Origin: Erwinia aphidicola
GTDB taxonomy: Bacteria; Pseudomonadota; Gammaproteobacteria; Enterobacterales; Enterobacteriaceae
Assembly: GCF_024169515.1 (NCBI RefSeq)
Contig: NZ_JAMKCQ010000001.1
Location: 3,534,001-3,598,000 of the forward strand
Reading direction: 5' to 3'
DNA length: 64,000 bases
The notes beneath the pieces were generated by a model. The model saw nothing but the letters and a program-made list of their open reading frames with translations, made no database searches and had not been told where the DNA came from. This document shows, piece by piece, positions 29,722 to 40,156 of this stretch (its first letter is position 1; every line of letters starts with the position of its first letter). Position numbers and translations under genes: made by a program.

Positions 29722-29751
29722 CAGGCGGTCATTCGACCGCCTGAGTTTTAT
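29722..29751 (+). terminator. Hairpin terminator after acpP
   Basis: CAGGCGGTC and GACCGCCTG form a perfect 9-bp stem around ATTC, followed by AGTTTTATCT. The T-run is short, so partial read-through into fabF is likely. Confidence 0.75.
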
Positions 29752-29798
29752 CTGAACTTCCCACACAGTGTCAACTTTTCCCTCCCTGGAGGACGAAC

Positions 29799-31040
29799 GT
29801 GTCTAAGCGTCGTGTAGTTGTGACTGGTCTTGGCATGTTATCTCCTGTCGGCAATACCGTAGAGTCCACCTGGAATGCTCTTGTTGCCGGTCAGAGTGGC
29901 ATCAGCCTTATCGACCATTTTGATACTAGTGCCTACGCAACGCGTTTTGCTGGCTTAGTAAAAGATTTCAATTGTGATGAATTTATCTCGCGCAAAGATC
30001 AGCGCAAGATGGATGCTTTCATCCAATATGGCGTCGTCGCTGGCATTCAGGCCATGCACGATTCCGGCCTGGAGATCACCGAAGAGAACGCCGACCGTAT
30101 TGGTGCCGCTATTGGTTCCGGTATCGGCGGGTTAGGTCTGATTGAAGAAAACCATGCCTCTCTGGTGAATGGTGGCCCGCGTAAAATCAGCCCGTTCTTT
30201 GTGCCTTCGACCATTGTGAACATGATTGCGGGTCATCTGACCATCATGTTTGGTATGAAAGGTCCTAGCATCTCTATCGCTACCGCCTGTACTTCCGGTG
30301 TGCATAACATCGGTCACGCTGCCCGTATCATCGCGTATAACGACGCGGATGTGATGCTGGCAGGCGGTGCTGAGAAAGCCAGTACCCCGCTCGGCGTCGG
30401 TGGATTCGGGGCGGCACGTGCGCTCTCAACCCGCAACGAAAACCCGCAGGCGGCAAGCCGCCCGTGGGATAAAGACCGTGACGGTTTCGTCCTCGGCGAC
30501 GGAGCAGGGTTAGTGGTGCTGGAAGAGTATGAGCACGCGAAAAAACGCGGCGCGAAAATCTATGCAGAAGTCGTTGGTTTCGGCATGAGCAGCGATGCTT
30601 ATCATATGACTTCGCCACCTGAAAATGGTGCAGGTGCCGCCCTGGCGATGGTTAATGCGTTGAAAGATGCACAGCTGTCTGCGGAGCAGATTGGTTATAT
30701 CAACGCGCACGGTACTTCGACGCCGGCCGGTGATAAAGCCGAAGCTCAGGCGGTGAAATCCGTGTTTGGTGCTTCAGCGCACAGCGTTATGGTCAGCTCG
30801 ACCAAATCCATGACCGGGCATCTGCTCGGCGCGGCGGGGGCGGTGGAGTCTATCTTCACTATCCTTGCGCTGCGCGATCAGGTTATCCCACCCACCATCA
30901 ATCTGGATAATCCGGATGAGGGTTGTGACCTGGATTTTGTCCCGCATACCGCACGTCAGGTGAAAGGTATGGAGTACAGCCTGTGTAACTCCTTCGGCTT
31001 TGGCGGAACTAACGGCTCGCTGATCTTCCGTAAAATCTGA
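29799..31040 (+). CDS. fabF: 3-oxoacyl-ACP synthase II FabF
   Basis: Elongating condensing enzyme of fatty acid synthesis, also responsible for temperature control of lipid composition in E. coli. The 413-residue protein has the catalytic Cys164 in TACTSGVHN and the two histidines in [11 protein letters not shown] and [11 protein letters not shown]. The start is GTG at 29799 ([11 protein letters not shown] follows) with GGAGG 7 bases upstream. A strong terminator follows at 31060. Confidence 0.98.
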   Translation: MSKRRVVVTGLGMLSPVGNTVESTWNALVAGQSGISLIDHFDTSAYATRFAGLVKDFNCDEFISRKDQRKMDAFIQYGVVAGIQAMHDSGLEITEENADRIGAAIGSGIGGLGLIEENHASLVNGGPRKISPFFVPSTIVNMIAGHLTIMFGMKGPSISIATACTSGVHNIGHAARIIAYNDADVMLAGGAEKASTPLGVGGFGAARALSTRNENPQAASRPWDKDRDGFVLGDGAGLVVLEEYEHAKKRGAKIYAEVVGFGMSSDAYHMTSPPENGAGAALAMVNALKDAQLSAEQIGYINAHGTSTPAGDKAEAQAVKSVFGASAHSVMVSSTKSMTGHLLGAAGAVESIFTILALRDQVIPPTINLDNPDEGCDLDFVPHTARQVKGMEYSLCNSFGFGGTNGSLIFRKI

Positions 31041-31059
31041 TCCTGCACGTACTTATCTA

Positions 31060-31087
31060 AGGCCCGCACCCAGCGGGCCTTTTTTAT
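31060..31087 (+). terminator. Intrinsic terminator after fabF
   Basis: AGGCCCGC and GCGGGCCT form a perfect 8-bp stem around ACCCA, followed by a run of T. It separates the fab genes from pabC. Confidence 0.92.
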
Positions 31088-31192
31088 TTGTGGCCGTTGC
31101 GGGCCGGTTCTATACGCTTCATTACCTGGAATCAGATGATTCTGGCGCGCCGGACAGGTAATCTGTTCGGGTGAAAATTACGGAGAGCAAGC

Positions 31193-31993
31193 ATGATGTG
31201 GGTGAATGGCCTGGCGCAGGAGAGCATTGACGCACGCGACCGTGCCGTGCAGTTTGGGGACGGCTGCTTTACGACCGCCCGTGTTCTGCACGGCAGTATG
31301 CTACGACCGCAAGCCCACCTCCAGCGGTTGCAACAGGCCTGCGAGCGCCTGAGGATCGCCGGGGTTGACTGGCAGCTCCTTGCGCAGGAAATCACGGCTA
31401 TCGCCAGCACGATAGATGATGGCGTGCTGAAAGTGATTATTACGCGCGGTAGCGGCGGGCGTGGCTACAGCGCCAGCGGCTGCCAGCAGCCTGCTCGAAT
31501 TATTTCACTCTCCGCCTGGCCCGCGCACTACCTCAGGTTGCGCCAGACCGGGGTGCGTCTGGCGCTCAGCACGGTCCGGTTGGGGAAAAATCCGCTACTG
31601 GCCGGGATAAAACACCTCAACCGCCTTGAGCAGGTGATGATCCGCACAGAGCTTGAGCAGACCGCCGCGGATGAGGCGCTGGTGCTTGACAGTGACGGCA
31701 TGCTGGTGGAATGCTGTGCGGCAAATTTATTCTGGCGCGTGGGAAAACAGGTATTTACCCCCGATCTCAGCGCCTCCGGGGTGAATGGCATCCAGCGCCA
31801 GCAGGTGATGCAACAGGTCATCGCACTTGGTTATACCCTGAGCGAAGTGCGCCAGGGCTATGAGGTGTTGGCCGATGCGGAAGAAGTGCTGATTACCAAC
31901 GCGCTGATGCCGATATTGCCGGTCAGCCAGATTGAGGCGTGGCGCTATACGTCACGCGACCTGTTCAGCCAGCTCAACCCTGATAATGAATGA
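31193..31993 (+). CDS. pabC: Aminodeoxychorismate lyase PabC
   Basis: PLP enzyme that makes 4-aminobenzoate and pyruvate for folate synthesis. The 266-residue fold-type IV protein starts MMWVNGLAQESIDARDRAVQ with FGDGCFTTARV and has the PLP lysine in LAGIKHLNRLEQV. Two adjacent ATGs exist (31193, 31196); GGAG at 31182 fits the first a little better. It is followed by mltG after 12 bases, as in E. coli. Confidence 0.95.
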   Translation: MMWVNGLAQESIDARDRAVQFGDGCFTTARVLHGSMLRPQAHLQRLQQACERLRIAGVDWQLLAQEITAIASTIDDGVLKVIITRGSGGRGYSASGCQQPARIISLSAWPAHYLRLRQTGVRLALSTVRLGKNPLLAGIKHLNRLEQVMIRTELEQTAADEALVLDSDGMLVECCAANLFWRVGKQVFTPDLSASGVNGIQRQQVMQQVIALGYTLSEVRQGYEVLADAEEVLITNALMPILPVSQIEAWRYTSRDLFSQLNPDNE

Positions 31994-32005
31994 TGTGGAA
32001 ACTTC

Positions 32006-33031
32006 ATGACTAAAATCCGAAAGATACTCGTCGCGCTGCTGGCTATCGCCGTGCTGGCTGCCGCATTCAGCTACTGGAAAACGCGTCAGTTTGCCGATTC
32101 CGCCCTGACTATTGACAGTGAAACTCTCTTTACGCTGCCGGCCGGTTCCGGGCGAGTGGTACTGGAAGCGCAGCTGGAATCAAAACACATTATCAGCAGC
32201 ACGCCGTGGTTTGGGATGTTGTTGAAGCTGGAACCGGAGCTGTCGAAATTCAAAGCCGGGACCTACCGCTTTACGCCAGAAATGACCGTGCGTGAGATGC
32301 TGCAACTGCTGGCCAGCGGTAAAGAAGCGCAGTTCCCGCTGCGTTTTGTTGAAGGTACGCGCATGCAGGAGTGGCTGAGCCAGCTACGCAGCGCGCCCTA
32401 CATCAAGCACACGCTGAGCGACGATAAGCTGGCGACGGTGGCCGCTGCGCTCAAGTTAGAGGGCGAGCAGCAGGGCGTGGAAGGCTGGTTCTATCCGGAT
32501 ACTTACCTGTATACCGCAAACACCACCGATGTGGCGCTGCTGAACCGCGCCCATGAGCGCATGGAAAAACTGGTGGATAGCGTCTGGCAGGGCAAAATGG
32601 ATGATCTGCCGTATAAAAGCAAAAATGATATGCTGACCATGGCCTCAATTGTTGAGAAAGAGACGGCGGTGAGTGAAGAACGCAGTAAAGTGGCCTCGGT
32701 GTTTATTAACCGCCTGCGCCTTGGTATGCGTCTGCAAACCGACCCAACCGTGATCTACGGGATGGGCGACAGCTATAAAGGCACTCTGACGCGTAAAGAT
32801 CTGGAAACGCCGACCGCCTATAATACTTACACCATCAGCGGCCTGCCGCCAGGCCCGATTGCGATGCCGGGTAAGGCCTCCCTGGAAGCAGCAGCCCACC
32901 CAGAAAAGACCAACTTCCTCTATTTTGTCGCCGATGGGAAAGGGGGGCACACCTTTACTACCAACCTGGCGAGCCATAACAAAGCCGTGCAGGTGTATCG
33001 CCTCGCGCTGAAGGAAAAAAATGAACAGTAA
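32006..33031 (+). CDS. mltG: Endolytic murein transglycosylase MltG
   Basis: Inner-membrane lytic transglycosylase that cuts nascent glycan strands and sets their length. The 341-residue protein has an N-terminal membrane anchor (about 7-25), a LysM-like domain, and the YceG domain with the catalytic Glu in [19 protein letters not shown] and the conserved [12 protein letters not shown] and [16 protein letters not shown]. The last 11 bases overlap tmk. Confidence 0.96.
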   Translation: MTKIRKILVALLAIAVLAAAFSYWKTRQFADSALTIDSETLFTLPAGSGRVVLEAQLESKHIISSTPWFGMLLKLEPELSKFKAGTYRFTPEMTVREMLQLLASGKEAQFPLRFVEGTRMQEWLSQLRSAPYIKHTLSDDKLATVAAALKLEGEQQGVEGWFYPDTYLYTANTTDVALLNRAHERMEKLVDSVWQGKMDDLPYKSKNDMLTMASIVEKETAVSEERSKVASVFINRLRLGMRLQTDPTVIYGMGDSYKGTLTRKDLETPTAYNTYTISGLPPGPIAMPGKASLEAAAHPEKTNFLYFVADGKGGHTFTTNLASHNKAVQVYRLALKEKNEQ

Positions 33032-33653
33032 ATTTATCGTTATCGAAGGGCTGGAAGGCGCAGGAAAAACCACGGCACGCGATGCGATAGTCAGTGAACT
33101 GCAGCGCCACGGCATTAACGATATTGTTTTCACCCGCGAACCGGGCGGCACGCCGCTGGCCGAGAAACTGCGCGATTTAATCAAACAGGGCATTGAGGGG
33201 GAGCAGGTTACTGACCAGGCCGAGCTGCTGATGCTCTACGCCGCACGCGTGCAGCTGGTGGAAAACGTGATTAAACCTGCGCTGGCACGCGGTGCATGGG
33301 TGGTGGGCGATCGTCACGATCTCTCTTCTCAAGCCTACCAGGGGGGCGGACGCGGTATGGACAGCAACCTGATGAGCAGCCTGAAGCAGGCCGTGCTGGG
33401 CGATTTCGCACCGGATTTGACCCTGTACCTTGACGTGACCCCGGAGATTGGCCTGCAGCGCGCGCGCGCGCGCGGTGAGCTCGACCGTATCGAACAGGAG
33501 TCGCTGAACTTCTTTACCCGCACGCGTGAGCGCTATCTTGCTCTGGCCGCCGCCGATAGCCGTATCCGCAGCGTGGATGCCACCCAGCCGCTGGAACAGG
33601 TCAGCGCCGCGCTGAAGGCCACGCTCAACCAGTGGCTACAGGAACAGCAATGA
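33021..33653 (+). CDS. tmk: Thymidylate kinase
   Basis: Phosphorylates dTMP to dTDP. The 210-residue protein has the P-loop [10 protein letters not shown] near the N-terminus, the DR(H/Y) motif [19 protein letters not shown], and the LID region with [11 protein letters not shown]. It overlaps mltG by 11 bases and holB by 4 (ATGA), indicating translational coupling. Confidence 0.97.
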   Translation: MNSKFIVIEGLEGAGKTTARDAIVSELQRHGINDIVFTREPGGTPLAEKLRDLIKQGIEGEQVTDQAELLMLYAARVQLVENVIKPALARGAWVVGDRHDLSSQAYQGGGRGMDSNLMSSLKQAVLGDFAPDLTLYLDVTPEIGLQRARARGELDRIEQESLNFFTRTRERYLALAAADSRIRSVDATQPLEQVSAALKATLNQWLQEQQ

Positions 33654-34648
33654 ACTGGTATCCGTGGCTGAACCACAGCTATCGCCAGATCCTCAGCCAG
33701 CACCAGGCACAGCGCGGGCATCATGCCCTGCTGATTCAGGCGCTGCCCGGTATGGGGGATGATGCGCTGGCCTGGGGCATCAGCCGCTGGCTGATGTGCA
33801 AACAGCCGGACGGACTGAAAAGCTGCGGCGAGTGCCACCCCTGCCAGCTAATGCAGGCGGGGACGCATCCGGACTGGTATCGGCTGGAAGCGGAGAAGGG
33901 CAAAAGTTCGCTCGGCATTGATGCGGTACGTAACGTGACCGAGAAGCTCTGGCACCACGCGCAGCAGGGCGGGGCAAAAGTCGTCTGGCTACCGGATGCC
34001 GGGCAGCTGACCGAAGCGGCGGCCAATGCTTTACTGAAAACGCTGGAGGAGCCGCCGAAGAATACCTGGTTTCTTCTCAGCAGCCGTGAACCGTCGCGCC
34101 TGCTGCCAACGCTGCGCAGCCGCTGCCTGTTGTGGCACCTCGCGCCGCCGGATGAAGCACAAAGCCTGCAGTGGCTGCATAAGCAGTGTGCCGCCGGGCT
34201 GAATGAGCGCACCGCTGCGCTGCGCCTTGCCTCCGGGGCACCGGCGGCCGCGCTTGAACTGCTGCAAGAAAAAACCTGGCAGCAGCGCCAGCAGGTTTGT
34301 CAGGCGTTGCCTGCCGCCCTGCAGGGCGATACGCTGGGCCTGCTGCCTGCACTCAACCATGATGACGCTGCACGGCGCATCGGCTGGCTCTGTTCGCTGC
34401 TGGTGGATGCCGTCAAGTGGCAACAGGGCGGCGGGCAATATATCAGCAATGTTGACCGCCAGGCTGAAGTGATTCACCTTGCCAGCCTGCTGCCCTCGGC
34501 GGCGATCGATGCCAGCCTGCGCCAGTGGATGCAGTGCCGCGATCGTCTGCTCAATGTGGTCGCGGTTAACCGCGAGCTGCTGCTAACCGAACAGCTGCTG
34601 AGCTGGGAAGCTATTGTTAAACCGGCTGCGGCCGCTTCACCGAATTAG
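33650..34648 (+). CDS. holB: DNA polymerase III subunit delta prime HolB
   Basis: Clamp-loader subunit of the replisome. The 332-residue protein starts [13 protein letters not shown] and has the zinc module with cysteines in [18 protein letters not shown], the degenerate P-loop region [11 protein letters not shown] that cannot hydrolyse ATP, and the SRC-type motif [13 protein letters not shown]. The start is ATG 33650 overlapping the tmk stop; the frame is open a few codons upstream but without family similarity. Confidence 0.95.
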   Translation: MNWYPWLNHSYRQILSQHQAQRGHHALLIQALPGMGDDALAWGISRWLMCKQPDGLKSCGECHPCQLMQAGTHPDWYRLEAEKGKSSLGIDAVRNVTEKLWHHAQQGGAKVVWLPDAGQLTEAAANALLKTLEEPPKNTWFLLSSREPSRLLPTLRSRCLLWHLAPPDEAQSLQWLHKQCAAGLNERTAALRLASGAPAAALELLQEKTWQQRQQVCQALPAALQGDTLGLLPALNHDDAARRIGWLCSLLVDAVKWQQGGGQYISNVDRQAEVIHLASLLPSAAIDASLRQWMQCRDRLLNVVAVNRELLLTEQLLSWEAIVKPAAAASPN

Positions 34649-34659
34649 AGAGTAATGCG

Positions 34660-35451
34660 ATGTTTTTAGTCGATTCCCACTGCCATCTTGATGGCCTGAA
34701 TTATGAAACCCTGCATCAGGACGTGTCCGACGTGCTGGCCAAGGCCGCCGCGCGCGATGTGAAATTTATGCTGGCAGTGGCGACCACGCTGCCAGGGTAC
34801 AAGGCCATGGTTGACCTGATTGGCGAGCGGCCAAACGTGGCCTACTCCTGCGGTGTGCATCCGCTGAATCAGGAAGAGGAGTACGACTTCGCCGAGCTGC
34901 GCGCCCTGGCAGCCCATCCGCGCGTGGTGGCGATGGGGGAAACCGGGCTGGACTACTTTTACCAGAAAGAGACCAAAGCGCGTCAGCAGGCCTCCTTCCG
35001 CGAGCATATCCGCGTAGGGCGCGATCTGAACAAACCGGTGATCGTCCACACCCGCGATGCGCGTGAAGACACGCTGGCGATCCTGCAGGAAGAGAAGGCC
35101 GACGAGTGCGGTGGCGTGCTGCACTGCTTTACCGAAGATCGTGAGACGGCCGAAAAGCTGTTGGATATGGGCTTTTACATCTCGTTCTCCGGCATTGCCA
35201 CTTTCCGTAACGCGGAGCAGATCCGTGACGCGGCGCGCTACGTTCCGCTCGACCGCATGCTGGTCGAAACCGACTCGCCTTATCTGGCCCCGGTGCCGCA
35301 TCGTGGTAAAGAAAACCAGCCGGCTTACACGCGCGATGTGGCGGAATATATGGCGGTGGTCAAAGGGGTGAGTATTGAAGAGATGGCCCAGGCCACTACG
35401 GAAAACTTCTCACGCCTGTTCCACGTCCCGATGTCGCGCCTCGCCGATTAA
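34660..35451 (+). CDS. ycfH: TatD-family metal-dependent hydrolase YcfH
   Basis: Predicted Mg-dependent deoxyribonuclease of the TatD family, 263 residues as in E. coli. The metal ligands are in DSHCHLDG at the N-terminus, GETGLDYFY, VIVHTRDA, LHCFTEDRE and VETDSPYLAPVP. Last gene of the pabC-mltG-tmk-holB-ycfH unit; a terminator follows at 35503. Confidence 0.95.
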   Translation: MFLVDSHCHLDGLNYETLHQDVSDVLAKAAARDVKFMLAVATTLPGYKAMVDLIGERPNVAYSCGVHPLNQEEEYDFAELRALAAHPRVVAMGETGLDYFYQKETKARQQASFREHIRVGRDLNKPVIVHTRDAREDTLAILQEEKADECGGVLHCFTEDRETAEKLLDMGFYISFSGIATFRNAEQIRDAARYVPLDRMLVETDSPYLAPVPHRGKENQPAYTRDVAEYMAVVKGVSIEEMAQATTENFSRLFHVPMSRLAD

Positions 35452-35502
35452 TGATTGAGCAGCTATTTCTTTTATAGCTCGTAATTAATAGGCAGAAGTC
35501 GT

Positions 35503-35539
35503 AAAGTGCAGCGCCATTAAAGGCTGCTGCACTTTTTTT
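35503..35539 (+). terminator. Intrinsic terminator after ycfH
   Basis: AAAGTGCAGC and GCTGCACTTT form a perfect 10-bp stem around a 13-base loop, followed by a T-run. The 313-base gap before ptsG holds this terminator followed by the ptsG control region. Confidence 0.93.
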
Positions 35540-35601
35540 GTGCCGGAAAACGGCCCTTTTTTGCCGGAATCTTCTAAAGAAATGGCCCACGTTCAACGAA
35601 A

Positions 35602-35617
35602 CGTGATAGCCATCAAA
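35602..35617 (+). promoter_or_regulatory. CRP-cAMP site upstream of ptsG
   Basis: CGTGA, six bases and TCAAA match the CRP consensus TGTGA-N6-TCACA in both half-site cores. It lies 30 bases before the Mlc-like operator, as in E. coli ptsG. Confidence 0.65.
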
Positions 35618-35631
35618 CAAATTTTAACGGA

Positions 35632-35655
35632 TTTATTTTACTCTTCGTAATAAAT
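35632..35655 (+). promoter_or_regulatory. Mlc operator in the ptsG promoter
   Basis: TTATTTTACTC, two bases and GTAATAAAT form an imperfect inverted repeat matching the remembered E. coli ptsG Mlc operator (TTATTTTACTCTGTGTAATA). It should overlap the core promoter and allow glucose induction. Confidence 0.75.
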
Positions 35656-35743
35656 ACCGAGAGCGCAAAGCGCTCCACCCGCAGCGGGTCCTCCCCCCTC
35701 TGCAACGCAGGCCGATCTCTCAGCCTGCGATAAAAAAAGCACT

Positions 35744-35755
35744 CATACTCAGGAG
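35744..35755 (+). promoter_or_regulatory. SgrS-type pairing site and ribosome site of ptsG
   Basis: CATACTCAGGAG directly before ptsG is the same block that SgrS small RNA pairs with in E. coli ptsG mRNA, and it contains the ribosome site. Its conservation suggests that glucose-phosphate stress control is kept. sgrS itself is not in this window. Confidence 0.55.
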
Positions 35756-35764
35756 CTTTACACT

Positions 35765-37198
35765 ATGTTCAAAAATGCATTTGCGAACCTGCAAAAGGTC
35801 GGTAAATCGCTGATGTTGCCCGTATCGGTTCTGCCGATCGCGGGTATTCTGCTGGGCGTTGGTTCTGCCAACTTCAGCTGGCTGCCTCTGGTAGTTTCAC
35901 ACGTTATGGCGGAAGCCGGTGGTTCGGTGTTCGCCAACATGCCGCTGATTTTTGCTATTGGTGTGGCGCTGGGCTTCACCAATAACGACGGCGTTTCAGC
36001 ACTGGCGGCCGTAGTGGCCTACGGTATTATGGTGAAAACCATGGCCGTGGTCGCCCCGCTGGTATTACATCTGCCAGCCGAAGAAATTGCGGCGAAACAC
36101 CTGGCGGACACCGGGGTACTGGGCGGTATTATTGCCGGTTCCATCGCCGCGTATATGTTTAACCGCTTCTACCGCATCAAGCTGCCTGAGTATCTGGGCT
36201 TCTTCGCCGGTAAACGCTTTGTGCCGATTATCTCCGGTTTCACCGCCATCTTCCTCGGCGTGATCCTCTCCTTTATCTGGCCACCGGTCGGTACCGCCAT
36301 CCAGACGTTCTCACAGTGGGCGGCTTATCAGAACCCCGTTGTGGCCTTTGGTATCTATGGGGTGGTTGAGCGCTCGCTGGTGCCGTTTGGTCTGCATCAT
36401 ATCTGGAACGTACCTTTCCAGATGCAGATCGGTGAATACACCAACGCCGCGGGCCAGGTGTTCCATGGCGATATCCCTCGCTACATGGCGGGTGACCCGA
36501 CTGCGGGCATGCTGTCCGGCGGCTTCCTGTTCAAAATGTATGGTCTGCCAGCGGCGGCTATCGCCATCTGGCACTCAGCGAAGCCTGAGAACCGCGCAAA
36601 AGTGGGCGGCATCATGATCTCCGCTGCGCTGACCTCGTTCCTGACCGGGATTACCGAACCGATCGAGTTCTCGTTCATGTTCGTTGCGCCAATCCTGTAT
36701 GCCATCCACGCTATCCTGGCGGGCCTGGCCTTCCCAATCGCTATCCTGTTAGGCATGCGTGACGGCACCAGCTTCTCACACGGTCTGATCGACTTTATCG
36801 TGCTGAGCGGCAACAGCAGCCGCATCTGGCTGTTCCCTATTGTCGGGGTGGTTTACGCGCTGGTTTACTACACCGTGTTCCGCGTGCTGATTGTCAAACT
36901 GAACCTGAAAACCCCTGGCCGTGAAGATACCGCCAGCGAGCAGAGCACCAGTTCAGCCAGCGAAATGGCCGGTAACCTGGTGGCGGCATTTGGTGGCAAA
37001 GAGAACATCACCAACCTCGATGCCTGCATCACCCGTCTGCGCGTGAGCGTTGCCGACGTGGCAAAAGTTGACCAGGCTGGCCTGAAGAAACTGGGCGCTG
37101 CAGGGGTGGTTGTGGCAGGCTCCGGCGTTCAGGCAATTTTCGGCACAAAGTCCGATAACCTGAAAACCGAAATGGATGACTACATCCGTAACATGTAA
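35765..37198 (+). CDS. ptsG: Glucose PTS permease EIICB-Glc
   Basis: Inner-membrane glucose transporter that phosphorylates glucose during uptake. The 477-residue protein has the EIIC domain (about 1-385, ten membrane segments; [32 protein letters not shown]) and the cytosolic EIIB domain with the phosphorylated Cys421 in [13 protein letters not shown]. Length equals E. coli PtsG. Control signals upstream (CRP, Mlc, SgrS-type) match known regulation. A strong terminator follows. Confidence 0.98.
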   Translation: MFKNAFANLQKVGKSLMLPVSVLPIAGILLGVGSANFSWLPLVVSHVMAEAGGSVFANMPLIFAIGVALGFTNNDGVSALAAVVAYGIMVKTMAVVAPLVLHLPAEEIAAKHLADTGVLGGIIAGSIAAYMFNRFYRIKLPEYLGFFAGKRFVPIISGFTAIFLGVILSFIWPPVGTAIQTFSQWAAYQNPVVAFGIYGVVERSLVPFGLHHIWNVPFQMQIGEYTNAAGQVFHGDIPRYMAGDPTAGMLSGGFLFKMYGLPAAAIAIWHSAKPENRAKVGGIMISAALTSFLTGITEPIEFSFMFVAPILYAIHAILAGLAFPIAILLGMRDGTSFSHGLIDFIVLSGNSSRIWLFPIVGVVYALVYYTVFRVLIVKLNLKTPGREDTASEQSTSSASEMAGNLVAAFGGKENITNLDACITRLRVSVADVAKVDQAGLKKLGAAGVVVAGSGVQAIFGTKSDNLKTEMDDYIRNM

Positions 37199-37214
37199 TT
37201 CATGACGTGAGTCG

Positions 37215-37243
37215 GGGACGGGCAATGCCCGTCCCTTTTTTTT
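37215..37243 (+). terminator. Intrinsic terminator after ptsG
   Basis: GGGACGGGC and GCCCGTCCC form a perfect 9-bp stem around AAT, followed by eight T. Confidence 0.95.
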
Positions 37244-37264
37244 ATCTACAGCTCGATGAAGCGA

Positions 37265-38404
37265 CTACAAATAGACCCGCAGATACTCCGTCAGGCACAG
37301 CAGCGCCATCGCCTGGCCGTAAGGCATCGAGGTCAGCGGTACCTGGCGATAGTAGTCGAGGTCATTGCCCATCGCGGTGCCGAATGAGACCTGCGTCAGC
37401 TCGCCTGCATCATTAATGCGCTCAATCACTCCCTGTAACGCCCGTTCCGCCACCGGCGTATAGTCGCGGCTGATATAGCGTTTGCGTATCGCTTTCAGTA
37501 TCCCGTAGGCAAACCCGGCGGTAGCGGAGGCTTCCAGATACGAGTCGCTGTCGTCGAGCAGCGTATGCCACAGCCCGCTTTCATGCTGGCACTGCGCCAG
37601 CGCCCTGACCTGAGTCTCCAGCACCTGCAACAGATAGCGGCGCGTGGCGTGCTGTTCCGGCCAGTTCATCAGCTCGATAAAATCGGGGATGGCAATCGTC
37701 AGCCAGCTATTGCCACGCGCCCAGCGCGCTTCGGCAAAATTGTGCTGGCCGTCGAAGGTCCAGCCGTGGAACCACAGGCCGCTCTTACGATCCATCAGAT
37801 ACTGGGTGTGCAGCAGGAACTGATAGGTGGCTTCCTCGACGAATTCGGGGCGGTTCAGCAGCTGGCCGATCTTTGCCAGCGGCATCACGCTCATCATCAG
37901 CGTGTCATCCCACATCTGCTGGTGGTTCTCATTGTTATAAACCAGGTGCTGAATACCGTGATGTTCGGTGCGCGGCATCTCATACATCACCCACTCCGCC
38001 CAGCGCTCCAGCACCGGCAGCAGCGTCGGGTCGCGCGTCTCCTCATAGCGGCAGGCCAGCGTCAGAAACGGGCAGGCGGTGTTGACGTTTTTGGTCGGCG
38101 TGCCTTCTGCCAGCCGGGCGCGGAACCAGTCGTCAATACGTTGCAGCGTCAGCGGGTCCCCGGTCTGCTGGTAATAGTGATACATGCCGTACAGCCCGAT
38201 GCCATGCGTCCACTCCCAGCCCGCCCAGCCTTTGGTGTCAATCACCCGGCCATCGTCAAGGCGCAGCAGAAACTCGCCGCTTTCGTCGGTAATGCTCACC
38301 AGATTGTCGCTGACGCGGGCAATCAGTTTGCTCAGTTCGGGCTTAGGCAGCAGGAATTCGGGCTGGCGCAGCAGCGCGCTGTACTTAACCGGGTAGACTG
38401 TCAT
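37265..38404 (-). CDS. rhiN: Unsaturated rhamnogalacturonyl hydrolase (GH105, RhiN-like)
   Basis: Predicted cytosolic GH105 enzyme that removes the unsaturated galacturonyl residue from rhamnogalacturonan disaccharides. The roughly 380-residue protein starts MTVYPVKYSALLRQPEF and has the (alpha/alpha)6-barrel blocks DTKGWAGWEWTHGIGLYGMY, NHQQMWDDTLMMSVMPLAKIG, FAEARWARGNSWLT and GLWHTLLDDSDSYLEASATAGF; the catalytic Asp is expected in the MWDDTLM block. It closely resembles RhiN of Dickeya from memory. The frame is open upstream to 38518 inside rhiT, but two ATGs at 38407/38404 lie just after AGGAG. It overlaps the end of rhiT by about 20 bases. It occupies the place of E. coli fhuE. Confidence 0.9.
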   Translation of the reverse strand: MTVYPVKYSALLRQPEFLLPKPELSKLIARVSDNLVSITDESGEFLLRLDDGRVIDTKGWAGWEWTHGIGLYGMYHYYQQTGDPLTLQRIDDWFRARLAEGTPTKNVNTACPFLTLACRYEETRDPTLLPVLERWAEWVMYEMPRTEHHGIQHLVYNNENHQQMWDDTLMMSVMPLAKIGQLLNRPEFVEEATYQFLLHTQYLMDRKSGLWFHGWTFDGQHNFAEARWARGNSWLTIAIPDFIELMNWPEQHATRRYLLQVLETQVRALAQCQHESGLWHTLLDDSDSYLEASATAGFAYGILKAIRKRYISRDYTPVAERALQGVIERINDAGELTQVSFGTAMGNDLDYYRQVPLTSMPYGQAMALLCLTEYLRVYL

Positions 38405-39992
38405 CATGGTGCTCCTGAGGTCGGATAGCAGGGAAGGTGGGCGCCTGCGGCAGCATAGCTGCCGCAGGTTTATTACGGTTGAGGTAGCCAATATTGTTAT
38501 TACCCCACAGATTTTCATAGGCCATGCCGGTCAGCGTCTCGACGGTGGCGCGTGCCTGCGCGCTTAACTGCTGAGGTACCGGCCCATCAGCCGCGCGCAT
38601 CTTCAGCGTCTCTTCGCGCAGCGTGCGGTGCGTGTGCAGGTTGAGCTTAAAGCGCAGTGAGATAACAAAGCCGCAGGTCAGTATTGCCAGCGTGCCGACG
38701 CTGAGGATAAAGATAATCGTATGGCTGACCTGCGGCAGCTGCTCTGACCTGCCGGAGACAAAGCCGGAAAGCTGCAGCACGATGCCCACCACCATCACGG
38801 CACCTGCCTGCGAGGCTTTGCGCGTCAGCGTCATGATGCCGGCAAAAATCCCCTCGCGGCGCTGGCCGGTAATCGCCTCATCGACATCGGCAATGTAGGT
38901 GTAAATGTTCCACGGGATGTAATTAATGCCGCCGCGACCCAGCCCGGCCACTGCAGAGATCAGCACCAGCAGCGCCAGGCTGTTGCTCATCCCGGCATAC
39001 CACAGCAGCGCATAGGAGAGGGAGCTGGCGGCGAATAGCGCCACCACCAGGCGGTAAGCCGGGGCCGGGCCGATACGAATGCACAGCGGGATCATGCCGA
39101 TCACCGCAATAAACTGCAGAACCGCCATGGTGCCCATCAGATTGGCAGCCAGCTGCGCACCCTGCATCAGCACAAACACCACGTACCAGGTAAACACCGC
39201 GTTAAACACGTCCTGCGCAATATAGCCGCCGAGATACATCCCCAGATGCTGGCGGAAGATACGAATGCGCAGCGTGGAAGCCAGCTCCACATACAGCCGT
39301 TGCAGGCTCTGACGCAGGTTAAGCTGCTGTTTCTCCGCCATGGCGCGCTGCGACTCGGCCGACAGGGCATCTGCCGGGCGCTCCCAGGTGAACGCCCACA
39401 CCAGCATCAGCACGATGGCGCACAGGGTGGAGAACACCAGGCTGGCATAGAAAAATGACACCGCATTGTCCTTGCCAAAAATCCCCAGCAGAATGCCGGG
39501 CAGAAACGCGGCGAGGATGGTTGAGAGCTGGGCCAGTGCGATGCGCGCGCCGGAAAAGCGGGTTTTCTGCTTAAAATCGTCGGTCATTTCCGGTACCAGG
39601 GTTTCATACGGCACCAGCACCATGGTGTAGACGATATCAAACGCCAGGTAGGTCAGCAGATACCACAGATAGCTCATCTCTCCGACCCACATCAGGCTGT
39701 AGCTGAATACGCCGGGAATACCGAGCAGGATGAAGAATTTACGGCGGCCAAAGCGTTTTCCCAGCCGGGTGGTACCGAAGTTGTCGGTGAGAAACCCCAT
39801 TAACGGACTGATCGCCGCATCCAGCACGCGGGCAAGGGCAAAGATAAAAGTCGCTTCAATCGGCGTCATGCCGCAGAAGGTGGTATAGAAATAGAGCAGC
39901 CAGGCGGCAGTCAGCGCCGTGGTCCCGGCACCGAGGAAATCCCCGGAGCCGTAGGCAAGGTAATTCACCAGTCCGATCTTGCGAGTGTGCAT
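38385..39992 (-). CDS. rhiT: GPH-family sugar transporter (RhiT-like)
   Basis: Inner-membrane cation symporter, likely for rhamnogalacturonan-derived oligosaccharides. The 535-residue protein has about 12 membrane segments and the GPH signatures YGSGDFLGAG and ARVLDAAISPLMGFLTDNFGTTRLGKRFGRRKFFIL. The C-terminus has a 75-residue cytosolic tail that is longer than in many family members and ends at the rhiN overlap. The start ATG 39992 (MHTRKIGLVNYL) follows AAAGGAG; an upstream extension to 40025 has no ribosome site. Substrate is inferred from the neighbour rhiN and the KdgR-like box upstream. Confidence 0.88.
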   Translation of the reverse strand: MHTRKIGLVNYLAYGSGDFLGAGTTALTAAWLLYFYTTFCGMTPIEATFIFALARVLDAAISPLMGFLTDNFGTTRLGKRFGRRKFFILLGIPGVFSYSLMWVGEMSYLWYLLTYLAFDIVYTMVLVPYETLVPEMTDDFKQKTRFSGARIALAQLSTILAAFLPGILLGIFGKDNAVSFFYASLVFSTLCAIVLMLVWAFTWERPADALSAESQRAMAEKQQLNLRQSLQRLYVELASTLRIRIFRQHLGMYLGGYIAQDVFNAVFTWYVVFVLMQGAQLAANLMGTMAVLQFIAVIGMIPLCIRIGPAPAYRLVVALFAASSLSYALLWYAGMSNSLALLVLISAVAGLGRGGINYIPWNIYTYIADVDEAITGQRREGIFAGIMTLTRKASQAGAVMVVGIVLQLSGFVSGRSEQLPQVSHTIIFILSVGTLAILTCGFVISLRFKLNLHTHRTLREETLKMRAADGPVPQQLSAQARATVETLTGMAYENLWGNNNIGYLNRNKPAAAMLPQAPTFPAIRPQEHHDDSLPG

Positions 39993-40156
39993 CAGGAAAG
40001 CTCCTTTGCTGTAGGGTGGCTTCAACCACGTATTCCGGACAACTCAGACGGATGGTGGAAAAGTAGAGTGTTCCCAACCATTCAACCTTGTCGTTTTTGC
40101 CAGCAAATTGAGCAGAGTGACAAAATCACCGTGATTACCTTGCGGGATCTCTAAAT

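Noticed and set aside
37565..38428. 287-residue plus-strand frame opposite rhiN
   Set aside because: Antisense shadow of the GH105 gene with low-complexity composition.
40117..40129. GTGA-N5-TCAC as a CRP site for rhiT or hinT
   Set aside because: CRP sites need a 6-base spacer; the 5-base spacer makes it unreliable, though it is a neat inverted repeat.
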